Positions 8,405 through 16,958 of a stretch of 64,000 nt of DNA are shown piece after piece; within the stretch, counting starts at the first letter, position 1; each line of letters opens with the position of its first letter. This DNA is from a virus. Position numbers and translations under genes: made by a program. The notes under the pieces are model-generated. The model did no database searches, was not told the DNA's origin, and saw nothing but the letters and a program-made list of their open reading frames with translations. The stretch lies in the IMG/VR virus record IMGVR_UViG_3300002835_000147, positions 1-64,000 of that record; one strand, written 5' to 3'.

Positions 8405-8979
8405 TATTTATTTACCCCTATCGCTTTATCCCAATTATTAATAGCCCAATGCCCGATACCACAAGCGTCAGCAACGTCGTTGTCGCTAATAATTTTATCA
8501 TAATTAATTTCAATTATTTTTATAGTCCTTTCTTTTCTAATTTGCCTCTCGTATGCCTTATACCAAGATTCTGATTTTCCAGGGGATTTTAGCCTAATTG
8601 TAATCTGTTCTTCTTTTGTTAATTTTTTGTTTCCTAAATAATTTTGCCAAGTTATGGGTGCTACTGTTCCTATAGTTTTTGTTCCAGTTAACCCTGCTGC
8701 ACCCAAAAGTGCGCCTTGAACCAATGCTAGATCTGCAGCAGTTTTAGGACTATTCATAAATACAGTATGTTCAATTATAACTGCTTCAAATCCTCCACAA
8801 TATTCAAAAAATGCTTTTGTTTTAGCGCAAGCATCCATAACCTTTTCGTAATTTGTTTTTCCTTCAAAATTAATTTTACCAATATCTCCCAAAGTCTTAT
8901 CATTAAAAATAGCAAAAGCAAGACTATTGGTACTTGCATCAATAGCACAAATTGTTTTGGGATTACCATTGTTGTTCAT
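8404..8979 (-). CDS. RuvC-like Holliday junction resolvase
   Basis: The 191-aa protein has an RNase H fold with acidic residues spaced as in RuvC: D14 (CAIDASTNSLAF), E70 (VIIEHTVF) and the C-terminal pair D168/D171 (DNDVADACGIGHW). It would cut branched DNA produced during replication and recombination before packaging. ATG 8979 was preferred over the in-frame TTG 8985 because AAGGA lies ten bases upstream. The start overlaps the end of the zinc-finger gene. No RuvA or RuvB is present, as is usual for phage resolvases. Confidence 0.82.
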   Translation of the reverse strand: MNNNGNPKTICAIDASTNSLAFAIFNDKTLGDIGKINFEGKTNYEKVMDACAKTKAFFEYCGGFEAVIIEHTVFMNSPKTAADLALVQGALLGAAGLTGTKTIGTVAPITWQNYLGNKKLTKEEQITIRLKSPGKSESWYKAYERQIRKERTIKIIEINYDKIISDNDVADACGIGHWAINNWDKAIGVNK

Positions 8980-9256
8980 AGTCAATAAATCCTTTTATTT
9001 GTTTTAACATTTTATCTACTTCTTTTTTATTTACATTGCAATTAGAACAAAACCCAGAATCATTGTATATTGAAAGTTGTTCTTTACAACCACCAAGACA
9101 AAGCCTTTTCTTTCCTTTTCTTTTTTGTCTGCGAGTTATTTGATACCTTTCGGCTATCTTCGCTTTTGTTGCTTCTTCTCTGCAAAAGTTTCCACAATAA
9201 ATTTGATAACTTACTTTAGGTTTAAACGGGGTCTCGCATCTTTCACACAATTTCAC
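8963..9256 (-). CDS. Small zinc-finger protein
   Basis: The 97-aa basic protein has two cysteine clusters. The N-terminal one is CxxC (CERC) with a later CGNFC pair, and the second is CLGGC with CSNC. These are consistent with two zinc ribbons. The centre is very basic (RRQKRKGKKR), suggesting nucleic-acid binding. It starts with GTG, preceded by AGAGGG nine bases upstream. It lies between the Cas4-like nuclease and the RuvC-like resolvase, so a role in recombination or end processing is plausible but unproven. Confidence 0.6.
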   Translation of the reverse strand: MKLCERCETPFKPKVSYQIYCGNFCREEATKAKIAERYQITRRQKRKGKKRLCLGGCKEQLSIYNDSGFCSNCNVNKKEVDKMLKQIKGFIDYEQQW

Positions 9257-9261
9257 ATTAA

Positions 9262-10122
9262 TTAACCCTCTTCATCCTTTAATAATACCAAAGGTTTAAT
9301 CTTTATTGTGCCTGGCCCTGCCTCAGCACATGCTTTTTGAATTGGACAGACTTTACAAATTTTTGAATTTGAGCGATATGGAATTTCTGGCAAATTTTGA
9401 TCTTGCCAATTTTTATAAACTATTCTCATCCACTCAAAAGCCTGCTCTACCCAATTACGATAATGTTCATTTACTACTACAGGCAATGTAAGTAACTCGT
9501 GATTATTTTTATTTTCATAAATCATAACACCTTTACGAATTTTTAAAACTTTCATATACATTAATAATTGCATTAGGTGACCCATCTTAGGTCGTCTACT
9601 TATTTTTTTGTATTGAAATCCATCATTAGGCATTGTCTTTATTTCACCAATAAGTCTTTCACCTTTATAGTCAAGCATTACATCGCCATATCCGTCAAAT
9701 GGTGGATCATCAGTTTTAACTCTAAATTCCATTGCTGGATGAGTTTGCTTGTTATATTTTCTTGGAAGTGGATCAAACTCCATATCTTCTGCAAGCAATC
9801 CAGATGCTGCTATTGCTTCTTGAATTCTTTCATGCCCAAGACTTCCCTGTGTTCTATTTGCTACACCAAAAGCATCTGCATTGTCATAAAATATTTGACC
9901 TTCAAATGCTAAATGCCAATATCTTGGGCACTCTCCAGAGCCGTAGGTTAAATTAGATGCAGAAAAATTATTTTTCTTTGTAAATTTTGGTTTTGTTTTA
10001 GCAAGGTATCCAGAGTTAATTGCGTCTACTAAACCTTCAACAAAACCTTCGTCTTCTTCAGTATTTGTAACCTTACTTTTGGTATCTTTAATCATAACTT
10101 GTTTTAATAAATTTTTAGCCAT
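9262..10122 (-). CDS. Cas4/RecB-like PD-(D/E)XK exonuclease with probable Fe-S cluster
   Basis: The 286-aa product carries the RecB-family nuclease motifs in order: H98 (LGHERI), D147 (GYGDVML), E160-x-K162 (LIGEIKT) and Q185 (LMQLLMYM). Four cysteines flank the core, C65 (GECPRYW) and C256, C259 and C265 (CKVCPIQKAC). This is the Cas4/AddB pattern that ligates a 4Fe-4S cluster. It probably resects DNA ends for phage recombination. RuvC-like and RecA genes are nearby, and no CRISPR array or other cas gene is present. Confidence 0.8.
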   Translation of the reverse strand: MAKNLLKQVMIKDTKSKVTNTEEDEGFVEGLVDAINSGYLAKTKPKFTKKNNFSASNLTYGSGECPRYWHLAFEGQIFYDNADAFGVANRTQGSLGHERIQEAIAASGLLAEDMEFDPLPRKYNKQTHPAMEFRVKTDDPPFDGYGDVMLDYKGERLIGEIKTMPNDGFQYKKISRRPKMGHLMQLLMYMKVLKIRKGVMIYENKNNHELLTLPVVVNEHYRNWVEQAFEWMRIVYKNWQDQNLPEIPYRSNSKICKVCPIQKACAEAGPGTIKIKPLVLLKDEEG

Positions 10123-10143
10123 TTTTATCCTTTGTTTGTATTA

Positions 10144-10152
10144 AGTATAGCA
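10144..10152 (-). promoter_or_regulatory. Candidate extended -10 promoter for the nuclease/halogenase/terminase run
   Basis: The minus strand reads TGCTATACT in the 32-base gap before the Cas4-like gene, giving a leader of roughly 15 bases with AAAGGA. No -35 box is evident. Confidence 0.45.
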
Positions 10153-10154
10153 GG

Positions 10155-10460
10155 TTAGCGCATTATATATTTAAGCGCTGACACCAAGTTGTTTATAGAT
10201 TCTGCTGCTGTGTAATATATGTTCTTTTTGGCACGATCATTTTTGTCTACATTGGCCATCCAGGTAGCCCTGAAAGCCATCTTTGCTGCTATTGCTTGAA
10301 GCCTTACTATCTCAATACTTGCTACTTGAGCAGGAATGTCTGGCTTAATTATTACCTTGGCAATAAATGTTAGGGCAGCAGTAAGTTCTTCATCTTGCAT
10401 ATAGTCTGCAATTTCTACAAGCCCATTAACCATCTCTAGTGTTGTTTTTTCTGTTGTCAT
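10155..10460 (-). CDS. Small all-helical hypothetical protein
   Basis: The 101-aa protein appears entirely alpha-helical, with hydrophobic heptad-like stretches (LTAALTFIAKVI and SINNLVSALKYIMR) and no signal peptide. Its start overlaps the stop of the antiporter gene (ATGA), so it is co-translated with it. I do not recognise a family or motif. It may be a small virus-specific regulator or a partner protein. Confidence 0.55.
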   Translation of the reverse strand: MTTEKTTLEMVNGLVEIADYMQDEELTAALTFIAKVIIKPDIPAQVASIEIVRLQAIAAKMAFRATWMANVDKNDRAKKNIYYTAAESINNLVSALKYIMR

Positions 10461-11641
10461 TTTTTAACTAACCTCCTTGTTATTGGCATAGTGCTGATTG
10501 TGCTTAATATTGCCATTATTAGTAATGCAGTAAACATTTGAGATGTAATTATTCCCTTATCTAATAAAACTGTACAAAAAATAATTTCAATTAAAGCCTT
10601 TGTTTGAAGTAGTACCCCAATAACAAAAGCATCTGTTTTTTTCCATTTCAGAATTTTTCCAGCAATCAAAACTCCTAAAATCTTTGACATAAATTGTACA
10701 ATTAACAGAATAATAGCAACAAGTATTACAAATGTACCAGATACAGACCAACCAGTTTTTAAACCAGTAATAAGAAAAAACACTGGCATAAGAATTAAAA
10801 GTATATTATCTCTAAACATTTTCATTTCATTTTTATTAAACCATTCAGACTTCATTGTTACTCCAGCAAGGAATGCACCAACCATATAATGTAATCCAGA
10901 CCAATCTGCTGCAAATCCAACCACAATAATCCAAAGCATTGCTATTGCCCAGCGATCACGAGATTCTGGAACTTTTGCAATAAGTTTGTTTAATAAATAA
11001 GAAAATAATACAAATATTGGTAAGAAAATTATTTGTCTAATAACTCTTTGCCAATCCATAATAATAATAGCAAGTACTGCCCAAATAAAAATATCATCTA
11101 GGCTTGCATATCTTAATGTTCTTTTACCTAATTCTTTATTAAAAATTCCAAGTTTTTCCATAAGGAGAATTAAAATTGGTAATGCAGTTACTGCTGTAGC
11201 CATTCCAACTCCAAAAGTAAATTGCCATGTACTAGCATTATTACCTTCCCATCCAGGATAATTTGAAATAATTAATGCAAGAATAGAACCAAAACATAGA
11301 GGAGTTAAAAGAGCAAATGCAGATGTTACCAGTGTGTCTTTCTTTTTAGTAATTGCCTCTTTTAAATTTAATTCAACGCCAGCGGTCCAAACGAATAACA
11401 TTACACCCCACCAGGCTATTCCGCTTAAAACCTTAATATTATCTTCTGTAAATATTGTATTATAAAATTCTGGAAACTGTTTTCCAAGTATTCCTGGTCC
11501 AAGAATAATTCCAGAAACAATTTGAACCACTGCTAATGGCATATAGTTGTCTGTTTTAAAAAATTTCCAAAAAAGATATGGGAGTAAAAAAATAACAAGC
11601 AAACTAACTAGAAATATTTCTGTTGGATTTCTTAATATCAT
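10457..11641 (-). CDS. Monovalent cation:proton antiporter (CPA2 / KefB-NhaP-like)
   Basis: The 394-aa integral membrane protein has about 11-12 hydrophobic helices. Family features are SGIILGPGILG near residue 43, LFVWTAGVELNLKEA after the third helix, SLDDIFIWAVLAI with the buried Asp pair of the ion-binding site, and LLQTKALIEIIF near the C-terminus. It lacks the cytoplasmic TrkA-N (NAD-binding) domain of Kef channels, so a bare transporter module is present. It would exchange Na+ or K+ for protons across the host membrane. It overlaps the next gene and abuts the previous one, so it is embedded in the replication operon. Such genes are very rare in phages. Confidence 0.85.
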   Translation of the reverse strand: MILRNPTEIFLVSLLVIFLLPYLFWKFFKTDNYMPLAVVQIVSGIILGPGILGKQFPEFYNTIFTEDNIKVLSGIAWWGVMLFVWTAGVELNLKEAITKKKDTLVTSAFALLTPLCFGSILALIISNYPGWEGNNASTWQFTFGVGMATAVTALPILILLMEKLGIFNKELGKRTLRYASLDDIFIWAVLAIIIMDWQRVIRQIIFLPIFVLFSYLLNKLIAKVPESRDRWAIAMLWIIVVGFAADWSGLHYMVGAFLAGVTMKSEWFNKNEMKMFRDNILLILMPVFFLITGLKTGWSVSGTFVILVAIILLIVQFMSKILGVLIAGKILKWKKTDAFVIGVLLQTKALIEIIFCTVLLDKGIITSQMFTALLIMAILSTISTMPITRRLVKK

Positions 11642-11944
11642 CTATTTCTCCTCTGTTAATTGCTCTAGCATGTTCATTTCAATTATAGCAAGCCTTACCT
11701 TTGTATTACCTTCTCCAAGAATTACAACAATTGCTGGAGATTTATCTCTACCCGCCTGAATAGAATCAGTAACAGCCTTGGCCCAAATATCTTTATTTAA
11801 TGTAAAAGATTTTTTGCTTTCTTTAAAGTCAACAACAAATCCTCTCCAAGTAGCATCACCCTTTTTAGTGTTACGACCAGAGTTTTTATGTTGTTTTGCT
11901 CCTATTCTTTTTGATTCATTTTTTTCTGTCACTTTTTTATCCAT
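11642..11944 (-). CDS. Small protein with possible PD-(D/E)XK nuclease core
   Basis: The 100-aa basic N-terminal protein contains GFVVDFKESKKSF (D...ExK pattern) after the motif SGRNTKKGDATW. A hydrophobic strand, PAIVVILGEG, and RLAIIEM follow. This layout resembles minimal archaeal-type or VRR-NUC resolvase-like folds of phages, where K-D-E/K residues cluster at a metal site. ATG 11944 is used; the longer frame starts at TTG 11950. It overlaps the end of the methyltransferase gene. The nuclease assignment is tentative, and DNA binding without catalysis is possible. Confidence 0.5.
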   Translation of the reverse strand: MDKKVTEKNESKRIGAKQHKNSGRNTKKGDATWRGFVVDFKESKKSFTLNKDIWAKAVTDSIQAGRDKSPAIVVILGEGNTKVRLAIIEMNMLEQLTEEK

Positions 11945-12507
11945 GCCCAAACATTATCATGAATACTTAAAATATTATCTTCACCTATATTATTTTTAAA
12001 ATTTAAAATTGCATCTTGTAAAATATTCCAACAGTGACCAGAAATAATTCCACCTATTTTTATTTTTTTATACCAATTACTAATATCTTTATGTGTCATT
12101 TCTAAACTTTGTGTTGCATCATAAAAAAGTAAATCTATAGATTCTTTATCAAACATTGATAAGGCTAGGTCAGATTCTAAATTTATTAACTCTATTTTTT
12201 CTTGAAATCCACTAAATTTAATATTATGCTCTGCAAGAATTTTTAAATTATCAACTTCTTTTTTACCAAAATGATCATTATTTTCTACCCATGTTGTAGT
12301 ATAAGGTATATATGGATCTATTGTATATATTTTTTTAATATTGGGGCAGTGCTGAGCAAGCATACATACTGTTGTACCAGCACCAGTTCCTACTTCTACG
12401 ATAGTAGAATTTTTAGGTAAATATAGATTAATTAAATGAATTAAACTTTGTCCATAAATATTTTTATCTAAAAAATTATAAAATCCTGTATCAATTTTAT
12501 TATTCAC
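11929..12507 (-). CDS. Class I SAM-dependent methyltransferase (Methyltransf_24-like)
   Basis: The 192-aa protein has motif I IVEVGTGAGTTVCML (about residues 36-50), an acidic residue after strand 2 (YTIDPY), and LLFYDATQSLEMTHKDISNW followed by KIGGIISGHCW. This is typical of small methyltransferases related to O- or sugar-methyltransferases. It starts at GTG and overlaps the stop of the upstream zinc-ribbon gene (GTGA). The substrate is unknown. It is embedded in the replication region between RecA and the antiporter, so a DNA or nucleotide substrate is conceivable but not shown. Confidence 0.7.
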   Translation of the reverse strand: MNNKIDTGFYNFLDKNIYGQSLIHLINLYLPKNSTIVEVGTGAGTTVCMLAQHCPNIKKIYTIDPYIPYTTTWVENNDHFGKKEVDNLKILAEHNIKFSGFQEKIELINLESDLALSMFDKESIDLLFYDATQSLEMTHKDISNWYKKIKIGGIISGHCWNILQDAILNFKNNIGEDNILSIHDNVWAWIKK

Positions 12508-12686
12508 TTTAAATAGTCTCTTTTCTTTTTTTTAATAGGAATTAAGTTAACTTTTGAAATATGTTTTTGCGAACACATCCAAGTAGCATCTCCAGTTTTT
12601 GCATAAAACCTTAACACTTTTACAATTTCTTGACAAGTTTTACAAGGCCATTTACCTTCATATGTAGAAAAATTTTGTTCAGACAT
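12504..12686 (-). CDS. Small zinc-ribbon protein
   Basis: The 60-aa protein has CKTC near residue 16 and a single later Cys-His pair (CSQKH), then a basic tail (KKKKRD). This is consistent with a zinc ribbon or a degenerate one. It overlaps the end of recA and the start of the methyltransferase. Small Zn proteins of this kind are common in phage replication operons, but no specific role can be given. Confidence 0.55.
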   Translation of the reverse strand: MSEQNFSTYEGKWPCKTCQEIVKVLRFYAKTGDATWMCSQKHISKVNLIPIKKKKRDYLK

Positions 12687-13692
12687 TAATTATTTTTGTC
12701 CTAAGTGTTTCTTGTAAATCTAAATCTTCTTTAACACGATTAATTAAACCATCACGACCTTGTACTTTTGTTCCATCATCTAATTGATACCATGCGCCAG
12801 TTCTATTAAGTAAGCCAATTGACTCTGCAGTATCAACTAAATCTCCAATTGCATCAATGCCAATATTATCACCTCTAAAATAAAAATCATATTCGCCAGA
12901 TTGAAATCCTGGAGAAGTTTTGGAGAATTGAAGTTCCCAGCGAATCTTTCTACCAATTTTTTCTTCAATTAGTTTGTCACCAATTTTAATTTTTCCTTTA
13001 AGTGCTTGGTTATCAGATTCTGAAGAAAATAATTTAATTACACAAGAAGAATAAAACTTGGTGGCCTGACCACCAGATGGTTGCTGACTTGTGTACATTG
13101 CATTAATATTATTTCTAGACTGAGAAATAAGAACAAGAAGTGTAGGCTTTACTTTATTATTTGCATAATTAAGCATCTTCCAGGCATTACTAAAATCTCT
13201 AGACTCAGCGCCAATCTGTTTTGTATTTTCAAGTGCTTTCATTTCATCCGAATCTTTTTCAAAATATATAGCAGGAAGCATTGAGGTAATTGAGTCAATT
13301 ACGATTAGATCAACACCAGCATTTATTAGTCCTACACCAACATCTACCATATCGCTAATAGTACGTGCTTGTGAATAAATCAGTTTTGTTGGATCTACCC
13401 CTAATTGTTTTGCCCAATCTTCTGAGTACGACATTTCAGAATCAATCCAGGCGCATACCTTACCTTCTTTTTGTGCTAAAGCAATCATTTGCAAACACAT
13501 AGAAGATTTAGCAGAAGACTTGCTGCCCCAAATTAGTACCTGCCTACCGTAAGGTAAGCCTCCTCCTAATGCACGATTTAAACCAAAACTTGGCGTTGGC
13601 TGATATTCAAAATTAATTCCCTCTCCAGTTCCAAGTCGCTTTCTAATTTTTGGGTCTAACTGAGATAATACATCTTCTACACTAACCGACAT
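12679..13692 (-). CDS. recA: RecA-like recombinase
   Basis: The 337-aa ATP-dependent strand-exchange protein has P-loop GSKSSAKSS at residues 56-64, Walker B VDLIVIDSI (127-135), and a RecA-like second loop around SQSRNNINAMYTSQQPSGGQ. The usual GxxxxGK(S/T) is changed: the Gly before the Lys is Ala61. The Lys and Ser are kept, so ATP binding is still likely. It lacks the long C-terminal domain of some bacterial RecA proteins. It lies directly after the DNA polymerase gene, overlapping it, which fits recombination-coupled replication. Confidence 0.9.
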   Translation of the reverse strand: MSVSVEDVLSQLDPKIRKRLGTGEGINFEYQPTPSFGLNRALGGGLPYGRQVLIWGSKSSAKSSMCLQMIALAQKEGKVCAWIDSEMSYSEDWAKQLGVDPTKLIYSQARTISDMVDVGVGLINAGVDLIVIDSITSMLPAIYFEKDSDEMKALENTKQIGAESRDFSNAWKMLNYANNKVKPTLLVLISQSRNNINAMYTSQQPSGGQATKFYSSCVIKLFSSESDNQALKGKIKIGDKLIEEKIGRKIRWELQFSKTSPGFQSGEYDFYFRGDNIGIDAIGDLVDTAESIGLLNRTGAWYQLDDGTKVQGRDGLINRVKEDLDLQETLRTKIINV

Positions 13693-16600
13693 TTACATCC
13701 TCCATTATAACGGTTCCATCTTTGGTTTTACCAAAACTAAATTTATATGCATTGCCTTCTTGAACATGCATGTAGGCTTTTGGAAATGCTGTTGGGAATA
13801 CTGTAACAGAGTGTAAGTCTCGTGCAGTATCTGCTAATGTAAGTGAAGCCATTTTTTTTCCAGCCTTTGTAATTCTTGGTTTAAAAGAAACAACAAACAT
13901 TTCGTCTTCTTTATAAGGCAGTTGCTTATAACTTAAGAATTTAATTAATGCATTTGAAGATTCTTTTATTTCATCTACAGGAATTGCAGAAACGATCCTG
14001 TTATCGCTAGCAAGAATTAAATAGGTACGACCTGTCTCAATAGTCGTTGATTCTTCATCAAATATACCAACAGAGCCTGTCTTATCAAGAACTTCAACTC
14101 GTGACCACCCAGTTCCTCTTTTAATTGTTTTAACCATTCCCATTAATATGAAAGAACCCTTTTCTTCAAAATCTTCCACATCATTAATAAATGCATAGTA
14201 GTGGGATGGAATTGTAATATTAAACTCTGGAAGGTTTAGATAATCATACAGGTTCTCTTTAATCTCATCATCATTTCTTGGATTATCTGGAAATGTAGCA
14301 GCACCAATTGATCTTAATGCCTGTAATGCACGACTATTAACCCCATTCCCTTTAGTAAAAGTAAATTCCTCAAGTTCTTTATAAGATTTAAATGGTCTTG
14401 CTGCAATGTACCTTTCTGCAATTGTGTCAGATATGTACTTAATAGCACTAAGCCCAAAACGAATACCCTTACCCTCAATCTTAAAATCTGTATCTGAATC
14501 ATTAATATGAGGTAGTTTAATTGAAATACCCATGCGCTTAGCCTCAATTAGATATTCTGTGCGACCATCTTTATCTTTTTCATTTTTAAGAAGTGCAAAC
14601 ATAAATTCAAGAGGATAATAATACTTTAACCACGCCGTCCAATACGAGACTGTAGAGTAAGCAACCGCATGACTCTTGTTGAATGAGTAGCCCGCATGCG
14701 CTTCAAAGTCATGCCATAAATCAAGAGCCTGATTGGGACTAATATAGGCAGAAGCACCTTTAACGAACTTGTCTTTGAATACATCAAACTCTTTAGCATC
14801 TTTTTTCTTGCCAATGATTTTTCTAACTTTATCTGCTTCCGACATGGACATGCCTCCAAGGTATACGCATGCTTGCATAACCTGTTCCTGGTATAAAACA
14901 CAGCCATAAGTGTCCTCCGTAAATGGTTTCATTACCTGATGACTATATGATACCGACTGTTTTCCATGCTTACGAGCAATATAGTCTTTACCAATAGTGT
15001 TCATAGCACCTGGACGAACAAGAGCATTAGATGCAGCAAGTTCGTTTAAGTTTTTTACACCCATCTTAACGAGAAGGTTTGTGTAAGGAGTTGCCTCACA
15101 TTGAAACACTCCTTTAGTAAATCCGCTTGATAACATTTCATATACATTAGCATCTTCAAGATTAATTTCTAATAAATTAATATCTTTAAAGTGATTTGTT
15201 TTAATCATATCAATAGTATCTTTAATAACGCTAAGAGTCTTTAGGCCTAGTGCATCAATCTTAACTAAGCCAATTCTTTCTGCCTCTTCCATGTCAACTC
15301 CAACAACTGGTATACGTTCATCGCTGCCAGTAGAAGATCTTGTTTCCATAGGGGCATGCCTAAATATTGGTTCTTTTGCAGTTACAACACCAGCAGCATG
15401 AATTCCTGTACCACGAATACGACCACGAAGTTGTTCTCCGTATATCTCTACTTCTGGATATTTATTGCGAAAGTCTAGCGTTGATTTAGAACTACAAAAA
15501 TCATCCCATGTATCTACGGTTTTTAACACTTTGTTTACATCTGAAAGAGGAATGTTTAATACTCTTGATACATCACGAACAATGCCTTTACCAGTAAACT
15601 GTAAGAAGGTAGCAATAGATGCAACATGCCTATATTGTCTAACAAGATAATCTTTTACTTCTTCACGACGAGAATCCTGAATGTCGGTGTCAATATCTGG
15701 AAAGTCATTACGCTCTGGATTAATAAAGCGGAAGAACAATAGGCCATACTTGATAGGGTCAATATCTGTAATACCAAGTGCATAACAAACTAAAGATCCC
15801 GCAGAAGATCCACGACCTGGACCAACCATAATTTTTTCTTTTTTAGCCCAAGCAATCATACTCTGAACAACAAGAAAATATGAATCAAAGTTTTTTGATT
15901 TAATAATTTCCAACTCTTCATCTAGTCTATCTAGATAAACTTTGTCTAAATCTAAACCACGATCCTTTAAACCTTGTATAGCAATAGACCTAAGTTCTTT
16001 GGCAGGATTTTTATACTGGACTGGTAATAAATTTAAACCATCCTTAATATCATAATCTTCAATCTTATCTGCAATGGCTATAGAGTTGATATACATATCT
16101 TCTCTCACTATACCCTGCAATTCCATGGCAACCTTCATCTCATCATAAGATAAAAGGTGAATGTCAAACTTATTGAATGACATTTGTCGGTCTTCGCCAT
16201 ACAAGTAGTCTAGGCGTTGCAGCATATTGCCTTTCTTTTTTGATTTTTCATATGTTGCATCTTTTTGCACCTTTGCGTGAGAGTTCATAAGTAACTTAAA
16301 CTCTTGTATTTCCTTTTGTGAATCGTCAACATGGTGACAGTCTGGTGTTACTACAACTTCAACCTTAAACTCATCTGCAAGATCTGATAACTGCTTATTA
16401 ACTTCTGCACCATTGTGTGGCATTAACTCCATATAGAAGTCATCTTTAAATACTTTTTTAAACCATTCAATATGCTTCTTTGCCTGAGCATACTCTCCAT
16501 GCTCAATAGCCTTTGCAATGATACCGCTTAGACATCCAGATAAAACAATAATGCCTTCGCTGTACTTCTCAAGAACTTCAAAGTCAAAGCGTGGCTTACT

Positions 16601-16957
16601 GAAATATCCTTCAGTCCAAGCAATTTCATTAATCTTGTTTAGATTCTCTAAACCAAGTTGGTTCTTAGCGAGAAGGATAATGTGGTTATAGACCATATCA
16701 GTTGGCTCAGTGCGTTCTGCTTTTGCCCTCTTATCAAATCTATCAGCACAAAAATATCCTTCTACGCCAAGAATAGGCTTTACACCTTTTGCTTTTGCAA
16801 TTCGGTACAGTTCCCGATGCCCAGATAAAGTTCCGTGATCTGTGATAGCCAATGCTGGCATACCAAGTTCAACTGCTCGGTCAATATATTCTTCTGGAGT
16901 AGCAACACCATCAAATAATGAATAGTGTGTGTGTACGTGTAAGCCTACGTAACTCAT
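13682..16957 (-). CDS. dnaE: DNA polymerase III alpha subunit (DnaE-type replicative polymerase)
   Basis: The 1,091-aa protein has an N-terminal PHP domain, then the C-family polymerase core with PDIDTDIQDSRREEV (about residues 417-431) holding two catalytic aspartates. A C-terminal OB-like region follows (KTIKRGTGWSRVEVLDKTG). The PHP ligands HxH (H7, H9), D16, H41, the Glu in GVEGY, LSGC and PDCHH are all present, so the domain may be a working Mn-dependent proofreading nuclease. Length is typical of DnaE. No separate epsilon or beta subunit is visible, so host clamp and loader would be used. It overlaps recA. Confidence 0.93.
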   Translation of the reverse strand: MSYVGLHVHTHYSLFDGVATPEEYIDRAVELGMPALAITDHGTLSGHRELYRIAKAKGVKPILGVEGYFCADRFDKRAKAERTEPTDMVYNHIILLAKNQLGLENLNKINEIAWTEGYFSKPRFDFEVLEKYSEGIIVLSGCLSGIIAKAIEHGEYAQAKKHIEWFKKVFKDDFYMELMPHNGAEVNKQLSDLADEFKVEVVVTPDCHHVDDSQKEIQEFKLLMNSHAKVQKDATYEKSKKKGNMLQRLDYLYGEDRQMSFNKFDIHLLSYDEMKVAMELQGIVREDMYINSIAIADKIEDYDIKDGLNLLPVQYKNPAKELRSIAIQGLKDRGLDLDKVYLDRLDEELEIIKSKNFDSYFLVVQSMIAWAKKEKIMVGPGRGSSAGSLVCYALGITDIDPIKYGLLFFRFINPERNDFPDIDTDIQDSRREEVKDYLVRQYRHVASIATFLQFTGKGIVRDVSRVLNIPLSDVNKVLKTVDTWDDFCSSKSTLDFRNKYPEVEIYGEQLRGRIRGTGIHAAGVVTAKEPIFRHAPMETRSSTGSDERIPVVGVDMEEAERIGLVKIDALGLKTLSVIKDTIDMIKTNHFKDINLLEINLEDANVYEMLSSGFTKGVFQCEATPYTNLLVKMGVKNLNELAASNALVRPGAMNTIGKDYIARKHGKQSVSYSHQVMKPFTEDTYGCVLYQEQVMQACVYLGGMSMSEADKVRKIIGKKKDAKEFDVFKDKFVKGASAYISPNQALDLWHDFEAHAGYSFNKSHAVAYSTVSYWTAWLKYYYPLEFMFALLKNEKDKDGRTEYLIEAKRMGISIKLPHINDSDTDFKIEGKGIRFGLSAIKYISDTIAERYIAARPFKSYKELEEFTFTKGNGVNSRALQALRSIGAATFPDNPRNDDEIKENLYDYLNLPEFNITIPSHYYAFINDVEDFEEKGSFILMGMVKTIKRGTGWSRVEVLDKTGSVGIFDEESTTIETGRTYLILASDNRIVSAIPVDEIKESSNALIKFLSYKQLPYKEDEMFVVSFKPRITKAGKKMASLTLADTARDLHSVTVFPTAFPKAYMHVQEGNAYKFSFGKTKDGTVIMEDVNVG

Positions 16958-16958
16958 C

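Noticed and set aside
9262-10122. Cas4-like gene as evidence for a phage CRISPR system
   Set aside because: No repeat-spacer array, Cas1 or Cas2 is visible; the family is common as a phage exonuclease.
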